Below, piece after piece: positions 24,301 to 29,174 of a stretch of 29,174 nt of DNA (position 1 is its first letter; every line of letters starts with the position of its first letter). The stretch is from an uncultured Bacteroidales bacterium (GTDB lineage: Bacteria > Bacteroidota > Bacteroidia > Bacteroidales > UBA932): assembly GCA_910585445.1 (NCBI GenBank), contig CAJUEK010000028.1, positions 1 to 29,174 of the forward strand. Direction: 5' to 3'. The position numbers and the translations under genes are program-made. The notes below the pieces were generated by a model. It saw only the letters and a list, made by a program, of their open reading frames with translations. It did no database searches and was not told where the DNA came from.

Positions 24301-25725
24301 TATTCCGGCAATGTGAGTGAATGGAGTTGGTGTAACGGGGACTCTGGTGTACATACCTATGGCTTTTGGTATGATGCACATTCCCGTTTGACAGATGCTG
24401 TCCTCTATGGCCCGAGTGGTGAGACGGACAGCTTCACGGAGTCTGGTATGGTCTATGATGGCAATGGTAATATCCTGCATATTGACCGAACATCTTGTGA
24501 TACCTTGTCTTCCCGTCTTGAATATGATTATTCTGGCAATCAGTTGAATGTAGTGAATGACGGTGTTTCTGGCAAATCTTGGAGATATCTCTATAATCAG
24601 AATGGCCAGATGTTCTACGACGGGCGTAATGATCTGCTGTTTACCTATGATATAGTAGGCCTGCCTTATCAGTGCGGTACGCCGGACTCTATTTTTGTGG
24701 TGTATTCCTATCTCCCGAGCGGTGTGAAACTTTCAGCAACAGATCCTTCCGGTGACGGCCTGTATTATATCGGCCCGATGGTTTACCGCAAGTCCGGCGG
24801 TTCTATGTACTTCGAGGGTGCCTCATTCCCTGGTGGCCGTATTGTCGGCACAGATTCCGGTGCAGTTCCGTATTATTACCTTACAGACCATTTGGGCAGC
24901 ACAAGGGCAATAATTGACGGATTCTCCGGAGAGGTGGTGGAGCGTGACGATTACTATCCTTTCGGTTCCCGCTGGAACTCCGGCCCTGAAGTGCCTTGGA
25001 ACCGCTACCGTTTCAACGGCAAAGAATGGCAGACATTTGCCGGCCTGCCGTACATAGATTATGGTGCCCGCCTGTACGACCCTCAGTGGCGCCTCAACTG
25101 GAATGCAATCGACCCGATGTCAGAAAAGTATTATTCTGTCAGCCCATATGCCTTCTGTTCGGGAAATCCTGTTAACTTTGTGGATGTTGATGGGATGCGT
25201 TGGGTAGATCAGTATGGCTTTGTAGTTTGGGGGACAACAGGTCCTACATCTTTTGCGACAGAGATGCAAAAGGAACTTGGAAGAACTATGAGGCAGTCAA
25301 GGACGGGAACGGCACAGTTGCAGAAATTGGTCAGTGCGCCTTTTGATGTTGTTGTCAATATAGATGAGCATTCATTATCTCCGGCTTTTGGAAAGGCGCA
25401 ATACGAATCCAGTAGTCCGTCATCAGCAAAGAAGAATGTTAAAATAACGATTTTTCAAAAAAGTGCCAAGCGCCGTTCAGTGATGATGTCAAATGCGATT
25501 AGTGAGATAGAAGCTTTGGCGATTAATTTCGGTCACGAGATAGAGCATCTTACGGAAGAGGCATTTGTCTTGGATGCGGAAGGCGCTCCGGAAGAAGAAC
25601 GTGAGGATGCGCCGGATAAGGTGTCAGAAGAGATGACTTTGGATTATTTGAATAAACTTGAAAAAATCGACCTGATATTTCGTGGCGCGACAACTGAATT
25701 GCAACATAATACAATCATACTATGA
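21391..25725 (+). CDS. RHS polymorphic toxin with zincin-like C-terminus (RHS-B)
   Basis: 1444 aa. Signal peptide of ~24 residues ending FSSA-Q. Residues 25-440 are unrecognised beta-rich sequence. A DUF6443-like junction (~450-560: YYDGLGRFDQSVSQRG, YDLIGRPVISWNTMPG) leads into YD repeats. The RHS-associated core spans ~1124-1270: YYLTDHLGSTRAIIDG, YYPFGSRW, RYRFNGKEWQTFAGLPYIDY, then SPYAFCSGNPVNFVDVDGM. The last ~174 residues (from 1271) are the variable tip. It contains FGHEIEHLTEE with HExxH at 1382-1386, suggesting a metallopeptidase toxin, followed by an acidic tail. It overlaps the next gene by ATGA, the typical toxin-immunity arrangement. The delivery system is not visible here. Confidence 0.88.
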   Translation: MKTLKNLSIYIHLALVFVPVFSSAQVWCADGLTERAFENIPVSYESWVYSDEYDTSSGNNNYGNANNEILYDFTIVQPAIVVVSTSGSSLDETSLCLRGTELYAAEMTEYFSDNSTISKREREMIDRLVHDMGTDLPENIGAIKERQALICVELQAGYYSVYSEGSDIGHPNNGIIKTGIYVCYLGQNMENAIDLGVQDCAFKTQCIHMVNSFETSGELYFKIEFPTFTRMFVDGVGVRGTYGKLAVLDASGKELYNSDRYPSKKYYPQIDDCQLVAGTYYIRSYMEQGIGELFVNIRSVPAVRLGDSMERPYMPSSFFSNCTYSPRYNTDSYTDRHMANSRKDVFIGLRLLVPFNIVVEDNASSVAGGIMVTLADNKGMQIVCLDTSDDPMRQVSVDVPSGFYYLILEGAENDGEVGVKLVMTKLDSSLVKNNFVPDAASNYIVTAVPAVEVISGGEDSQGGNMKFVVDYYDGLGRFDQSVSQRGILDKSVLLSCVEYDLIGRPVISWNTMPGHPDGGLMSRTDVAESAETFYRDKAPYSTTIYADSPLEQVARQFGPGEIWRRDNSSVDIKYNTDTLTRYAVAGERDNGRLVIDGRYESGELRIEEIRDENGYLTKKYTDCYGHDVCVEREGLRTFYVYDSYGNLRFVLPPCVNGRIDWQTLWEYAYTYNYDDRNLCLGKRLPGANWILFLYDKSGYPVYSQDGEQRVRGEWNCSIPDVFGREVIRGVVSSVPDAAELRRYNVFADFDAGYPYGYRIIGVTAPEMLLSVRYYDNYDFIFLDGTPEALRYMESSEYGRRYGTDIDYFKHKGLLTGSYDRVLGNEADSVWTASYYDINQQPIQTRRLLPLGGEHIVKCRYNFDGTVALSEEVVRSCRDAVCDTMLTRNEYDAEGRLCETSVFFNGAQMSGTDYGYDEIGRLSSVAQGGEGKPIDTQMRYNVRNWLVSSRNSEFESELRYVDSLSHGVPADYSGNVSEWSWCNGDSGVHTYGFWYDAHSRLTDAVLYGPSGETDSFTESGMVYDGNGNILHIDRTSCDTLSSRLEYDYSGNQLNVVNDGVSGKSWRYLYNQNGQMFYDGRNDLLFTYDIVGLPYQCGTPDSIFVVYSYLPSGVKLSATDPSGDGLYYIGPMVYRKSGGSMYFEGASFPGGRIVGTDSGAVPYYYLTDHLGSTRAIIDGFSGEVVERDDYYPFGSRWNSGPEVPWNRYRFNGKEWQTFAGLPYIDYGARLYDPQWRLNWNAIDPMSEKYYSVSPYAFCSGNPVNFVDVDGMRWVDQYGFVVWGTTGPTSFATEMQKELGRTMRQSRTGTAQLQKLVSAPFDVVVNIDEHSLSPAFGKAQYESSSPSSAKKNVKITIFQKSAKRRSVMMSNAISEIEALAINFGHEIEHLTEEAFVLDAEGAPEEEREDAPDKVSEEMTLDYLNKLEKIDLIFRGATTELQHNTIIL

Positions 25726-26228
25726 AAGCAAATATATTGATAATAAGTAGTTTAATTATTTCGACCATCAATTTGTCCGGCCAACCCTATAGGATTACTA
25801 GGTGTGATTATAATGGTCTGTATGAACAGATGTTCAGGTATATTTATGTCGTTCAAGATGATGAACTAAGTTTTTTTGCAGATGTAGATCCATATGAATA
25901 TAAATATGTGGTTATAAGAGATATGCTTTCCGGCAAAGAATTGCTTCCCGGTGATGATATTCCAGATAACGTGGTGTTAGGGTTTACGCCGACAACGATT
26001 CATCCTGCACATACTTCTTTGGTGCTGAAGTCCGGCAATGATTGTGAAATAATTTATTCTTTTTTTGAATATCAGACGATAGATTATTCGTATGTCCTTT
26101 ACCAGCAATTGTCTCAGGCCTATGAGTTCATGAGCAATCACGAGTCCCAAATGGATAGTGACGATTTCCCTTCTTATGCCAAAGTGATATGTGACGTATT
26201 CGTCGGGAATTCCAGATATTTGGAATGA
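25722..26228 (+). CDS. Candidate immunity protein 1 (secreted)
   Basis: 168 aa with signal peptide MKANILIISSLIISTINLSG (cleavage near GQ). The mature part is acidic and aromatic: YNGLYEQMFRYIYVVQDDE, DNVVLGFTPTTIHPAHTSLVLKSGND, LYQQLSQAYEFMSNHESQMD, DDFPSYAKVICDVFVGNSRYLE (in parts). No known family is recognised. The 4-bp overlap with the toxin end and a paralog (27569) behind a homologous toxin tail argue for immunity. The export signal implies that protection occurs in the periplasm or at the surface. Confidence 0.78.
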   Translation: MKANILIISSLIISTINLSGQPYRITRCDYNGLYEQMFRYIYVVQDDELSFFADVDPYEYKYVVIRDMLSGKELLPGDDIPDNVVLGFTPTTIHPAHTSLVLKSGNDCEIIYSFFEYQTIDYSYVLYQQLSQAYEFMSNHESQMDSDDFPSYAKVICDVFVGNSRYLE

Positions 26229-26263
26229 TTATAATACTGCTTTTTACCGGTGCGGGTCCCTGA

Positions 26264-26398
26264 CCCTATAGACCGTCTGTGCAGTTGACAGAGAATAATG
26301 CCTCTGTGGAAGAAATTGAAAAAGCGCCGACAAAGATTGGCCAGATGCTCATTGACGAATTTAGATTACCGGTTTTGAATTTGTTTGTTTTTGAATAA
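26264..26398 (+). pseudogene. Orphan toxin tail 2
   Basis: A frame without start codon runs 44 codons from just after a TGA and ends at TAA: LTENNASVEEIEKAPTKIGQ then MLIDEFRLPVLNLFVFE. It stops 10 bp before the ATG of the next secreted gene. Its Glu/Lys-rich style and placement mimic the end of RHS-B, but the sequence differs, so it is probably the stranded end of a different toxin variant. Confidence 0.55.
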
Positions 26399-26408
26399 AA
26401 GTAAGATT

Positions 26409-27311
26409 ATGTCAATAAGAATTATATCTTCTATTGTTATTGCAGCATTAGGTAGCTTAGGTCTATATGCTCAGACTGGTCAGCTTGATTATTCTACCTA
26501 TCCTGTAAATTATGAAGAGCTGGTTGAGGGAGGAGAGAATTTGGGAGCCGGAGGGTATTTTAATGCAAGATGGTATATTGATGGGACACAATTGCAGCGA
26601 TTATGTATTGGCCAGTCTGATTTGTCTGAACTTCTTTCTGGAACAGGATGTCTGCTGATGATTGGAAGCGAAGGAGACGATTATGTCAAAAGATGTATGT
26701 ATGGTTATGTGGAACCATACGGAAAAAACTTGTATGTACTGGGATTGAGTTCGTTATGCTATGTATTTTGCTTTGATAATGAGACTGTTATTGCTTCGAA
26801 AGGACTGAAAGCTGATTCTGACAGAGGGGATAATGTTGACTATGTCATAGCAATAATGTCGCTGTTTTATGAGAAAGCGACCAAATCTCATGGTATAACA
26901 GCAAAGGCTGCGGATTACCTTCTGTATTGCCTTGCTAATGATTTGTTTGGTGATTTGATACATTCTCGTGGGGGTAAGAGGCATTCAAGATTCAGTCCTT
27001 ATGAAAATTTGCAAAATGAATATACGGAAGTTATCGTAACTGTTCTTTACGGAGAATCATACAGTTCAGATATAGAATACGATGAAACTAGGCTTAGATA
27101 TTTTAGTAAAAATCATAAAGAACAAGTGTTGGATAGATTTTACTCCGAATGCTCATCGGGGTTGTCGGGGTGTAGCGTTATGGAACAAATTCAGAACTTT
27201 GTTGATTATAGCAGACGAGAAATGAATAATATGAGTCCTGTTGAATATGAAGAAAATGTAATGCTGGATATTATTGGCCTATTGGCAAGATACATTGAGA
27301 GCCAGGGATGA
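26409..27311 (+). CDS. Candidate immunity protein 2 (secreted)
   Basis: 300 aa from the ATG that gives signal peptide MSIRIISSIVIAALGSLGLY ending A-Q. Eight upstream in-frame codons are not needed. The mature part has an aromatic N-terminal half (TYPVNYEELVEGGENLGAGG, YVEPYGKNLYVLGLSSLCYV) and a helical C-terminal half (DYVIAIMSLFYEKATK, EYTEVIVTVLYGES, VMLDIIGLLARYIES). No family is recognised. Position behind orphan tail 2 suggests immunity to that lost toxin. The frame continues 24 codons beyond the TGA. Confidence 0.72.
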   Translation: MSIRIISSIVIAALGSLGLYAQTGQLDYSTYPVNYEELVEGGENLGAGGYFNARWYIDGTQLQRLCIGQSDLSELLSGTGCLLMIGSEGDDYVKRCMYGYVEPYGKNLYVLGLSSLCYVFCFDNETVIASKGLKADSDRGDNVDYVIAIMSLFYEKATKSHGITAKAADYLLYCLANDLFGDLIHSRGGKRHSRFSPYENLQNEYTEVIVTVLYGESYSSDIEYDETRLRYFSKNHKEQVLDRFYSECSSGLSGCSVMEQIQNFVDYSRREMNNMSPVEYEENVMLDIIGLLARYIESQG

Positions 27312-27386
27312 TTAAATCATATATGGGGTTTATTTGAAGATGAATGTCTTATTGAATTGCAATTGAAGTTTGATGCGAAATTCTGA
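27312..27386 (+). other. In-frame extension after the immunity 2 stop
   Basis: Directly after the TGA of the previous gene the same frame continues LNHIWGLFEDECLIELQLKF-DAKF to a second TGA at 27384-27386. It may be the former C-terminus cut off by a premature stop, the stub of another toxin, or chance. Confidence 0.3.
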
Positions 27387-27572
27387 ATGCTCTCAGGGAA
27401 TGCGGCTGCTGCGAATGTCAAAATTGTAGAAGATGGTAAGCCGACAGAAGATAAAGCACCGGATGAGGTTTCAGAGGAGATGACTCAGGACTATCTTAAT
27501 AAACTGGAGAGGATAGAGCCTATATTTATTGAAGTAACAACTGAAATGCAATATAATACAATTTTGCGATGA
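27387..27572 (+). pseudogene. Orphan toxin tail 3, homologous to the RHS-B end
   Basis: 61 codons. The stretch KAPDEVSEEMTQDYLNKLER matches the RHS-B end DAPDKVSEEMTLDYLNKLEK, and both finish with a TTEmQ/LQ-NTI- motif. The HExxH segment and RHS core are missing, so it cannot be a working toxin. It overlaps the next gene by ATGA exactly as RHS-B does with immunity 1. This is a displaced C-terminal tip kept with its immunity gene. Confidence 0.82.
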
Positions 27573-28090
27573 GATATAAAATAGTGATAATCATTCTTAT
27601 GTCCATATTGTCTGTTAACAATATGGAAAGTCGGTCATCCAAATTAGCTGTAGGCAATTATAGTGAATTGTATGATATAATGTTTTCTTACATATACATA
27701 GAAACATTTGGCGTATTTGATGATTTATATGCTGCAAAAACAGAAGACGCCCAAATGTATAAGGAATATTTAATGGGTGAAAATCTGTTGACAAAATCTG
27801 CGATAACAAGAGATGCCTTGCTTCCGGATAACTGTATATTTGGTTTCAGACCTATGACAATTCATCCTGCTGATACTTATTTAATATTGAAATCCGGTGA
27901 TGATTATGAGATTCTTCTCGGGAGTTATGATTACCAGACTTGGGATTCATCGTATATCCTTTACCAGCAATTGTCTCAGGCCTATGAGTTTTTCCAGAGC
28001 CATCAGTCTCAAATGGATGTAGATGATTTCCCTGTATACGCAAAAATAATCTGTGAGGTATTCATCGAGAATTCAAAATATCTTGAATGA
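27569..28090 (+). CDS. Candidate immunity protein 3, paralog of immunity 1
   Basis: 173 aa. Signal peptide-like N-terminus MRYKIVIIILMSILSVNN. Clear paralog of the 25722 product: GNYSELYDIMFSYIYIE, PDNCIFGFRPMTIHPADTYL, ILKSGDDYEI, ILYQQLSQAYEFFQSHQSQM, DDFPVYAKIICEVFIENSKY. It contains a short extra segment near residue 60 (KTEDAQMYKEYLMGENLL). It retains the toxin-tail overlap. It is the last gene before the terminator and is likely maintained as protection against a related toxin. Confidence 0.8.
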   Translation: MRYKIVIIILMSILSVNNMESRSSKLAVGNYSELYDIMFSYIYIETFGVFDDLYAAKTEDAQMYKEYLMGENLLTKSAITRDALLPDNCIFGFRPMTIHPADTYLILKSGDDYEILLGSYDYQTWDSSYILYQQLSQAYEFFQSHQSQMDVDDFPVYAKIICEVFIENSKYLE

Positions 28091-28097
28091 TCATATT

Positions 28098-28136
28098 AAA
28101 GGGCTGGACGTTGCCGTTTCAGCCCTTTTTTGTTTT
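28098..28136 (+). terminator. Rho-independent terminator of the RHS unit
   Basis: AAAGGGCTG pairs with CAGCCCTTT across a 13-nt loop and is followed by TTTTGTTTT. It lies 8 bp past the last immunity stop. Confidence 0.85.
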
Positions 28137-28217
28137 ATAGCCGGGTTAACATCCAATTTCTGCAGTGTCTGTTATGTTATCGGCAACAAAGGAGGCTAAT
28201 TCTGTCTGCATGAAGGT

Positions 28218-28355
28218 TACTCATTGTGCGGCTTTGGGACGCATTCCAGTTGGTCTCAGCCTTACCGGTTCAATGGCAAAGAGTCCAGTGAGTTCGCCGG
28301 TCTTCCGTACTTAGACTACTGCGAAAGGTTTTACCGTCAGCTGGCTTCCTGCTGA
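28218..28355 (+). pseudogene. Stranded RHS-core fragment
   Basis: An in-frame stretch of 45 codons ending TGA reads GFGTHSSWSQPYRFNGKESS then EFAGLPYLDYCERFYRQ, matching the RHS-B core segment YPFGSRW--YRFNGKEWQTFAGLPYIDYGARLY. There is no start codon and no core-end motif. It lies beyond the terminator and marks an older RHS end. Confidence 0.8.
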
Positions 28356-28495
28356 ACCACCATCTCTTGCTATTCGCCGACAGAAAGATACTGTTTTTCA
28401 ATCCGCAAAAAAGGAATTGTGGTCTAATGTCTTGATGTTTGTCTTTTTCGATTTTATCCTTTTACCCTGATTGATTTGTGACGGCAGTAATGTCT

Positions 28496-29120
28496 GGTTC
28501 CCAATATGCATCTTACCGTTCTGTTGGGAACCCGCCTGAATCTCAGTCGGTTGATTTCCAATGTATTATAAAGTCTGTAGGTTCCCAACGTGTGTTTTAG
28601 TGTTCTGTTTGGAACCATGTCAAGTCGTAATGACGTGGATAGGAATGTGTTATGGTGGTAGTCGGTTCCCAATGTGCATCTTACCGTTCTGTTGGGAACC
28701 TGCCTGGATTTCAGTTGATTAGTCTTCAATGCGTTATGAAGTATGTCGGTTCCCAACGTGTGTTTTAGTGTCCAGTTTGGAACTATATCAAATCATAATA
28801 TCTTGGCTATTAGCGTGTTGTGTTGGCGGGCGATTCCCAATGTGCATCATGCCGTTCTGTTGGGAACCTGCCTGGATTTCAGTCGGTTGATTTCCAATGT
28901 GTTGTGCAGTCTGTTGGTTCCCAACGTGTGTTTTAGTGTTCTGTTTGGAACCATGTCAAGTCATAATAACTTGGATATGAGTGTGTTATGTTGATGGGTG
29001 GTTCCCAATGTGCATCTTGCCGTTCTGTTGGGAACCTGCCTGAATTTCAGACAATTGATTTCCAATGTATTATGAAGTCAGTCGGTCCCCAATATGTCTT
29101 TTTCTGTCCTGTTTGAAACC
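28496..29120. repeat. Eight-copy hairpin array, exact 84-bp period
   Basis: 37-bp hairpins start at 28496, 28580, 28664, 28748, 28832, 28916, 29000 and 29084, all exactly 84 bp apart. Odd copies (A) pair GGTTCCCAA with TTGGGAACC around a loop containing TGTGCAT; even copies (B) pair the same arm with TTTGGAACC, loop containing GTGTGTTTTAG. The 47-bp linkers also come in A and B types, so the real unit is a 168-bp dimer derived from an 84-bp monomer. The last copy is the most diverged. The 140 bp before the array (28356-28495) show nothing recognisable. Confidence 0.9.
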
Positions 29121-29174
29121 TGTCTTGTCCTGAAATAGGTTTACCGATAATTGAACAATAAGTTGTTAGGACTT
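29121..29174 (+). mobile_element. Fragment of insertion-sequence end (right edge)
   Basis: 54 bp identical, inverted, to positions 2-55, beginning TGTCTTGTCCTGAAATAGG exactly at the base after the eighth hairpin. No coding content is visible before the window ends. Confidence 0.5.

Noticed and set aside
28454..28994. Periodic open frames on both strands of the hairpin array with 28-residue repeats
   Set aside because: 84 is divisible by three, so open frames recur automatically. The frames are broken by stops in some copies and have no credible starts.
28496..29120. CRISPR array (regular 37-bp repeats with 47-bp spacers)
   Set aside because: The spacers repeat in alternating types, the repeats vary, and there are no cas genes, so it is a tandem satellite-like array.
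1..29174. tRNA or rRNA genes
   Set aside because: No T-loop GTTCRANYC with matching acceptor stem and no rRNA-like blocks were seen on either strand.

Overview
The window is a Bacteroidales-type chromosome segment; the genus cannot be told from sequence alone. The evidence is the recurring TAnnTTTG -7 promoter boxes with TTG-type -33 elements, the near absence of Shine-Dalgarno sites, secreted proteins whose signal peptides end in A-Q, a small C-terminal-Phe beta-barrel protein, and Bacteroidetes-style two-gene RHS proteins.

Left part (1-8458), housekeeping: exodeoxyribonuclease III, cysteinyl-tRNA synthetase, a small outer-membrane barrel protein, the conserved rpsO-pnp pair (all on the minus strand) and a plus-strand YgjP-like metallopeptidase. 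A four-unit array of ~81-bp promoter-like repeats lies upstream of cysS. About 1 kb between the barrel gene and pnp holds no convincing gene.

Middle part (8390-14885), a mobile zone inserted between two convergent genes. It begins with an IS1634-type insertion sequence with a frameshifted transposase, flanked by a perfect 69-bp target duplication that regenerates the 3' end of the YgjP-like gene. Next comes a minus-strand cluster: a lipoprotein with an M23 peptidase domain followed by five tandem, mosaic, signal-peptide-bearing paralogs of ~155 residues. A broken copy of the M23 gene sits before the fifth paralog. Two near-identical 24-bp direct repeats bracket this ~4.6-kb cluster. The layout resembles a peptidoglycan hydrolase with an array of inhibitor or immunity proteins.

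Right part (14886-17926), housekeeping again: a MATE efflux pump, truB and rpiB, all minus strand.

Far right (18235-29174), a polymorphic-toxin locus on the plus strand. RHS-A (1050 aa) and RHS-B (1444 aa) both carry signal peptides. RHS-B ends in a variable domain with an HEIEH zincin motif, overlaps a secreted immunity candidate by ATGA, and is followed by two more modules, each made of a short orphan toxin tail plus a secreted candidate immunity gene. A strong terminator ends the unit. Beyond it are a stranded RHS-core fragment and a striking array of eight hairpins at an exact 84-bp period, arranged as alternating A/B units.

The window starts and ends in the same ~54-bp sequence in inverted orientation. 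This looks like the end of a multicopy insertion sequence, so the window is probably a contig bounded by IS copies.
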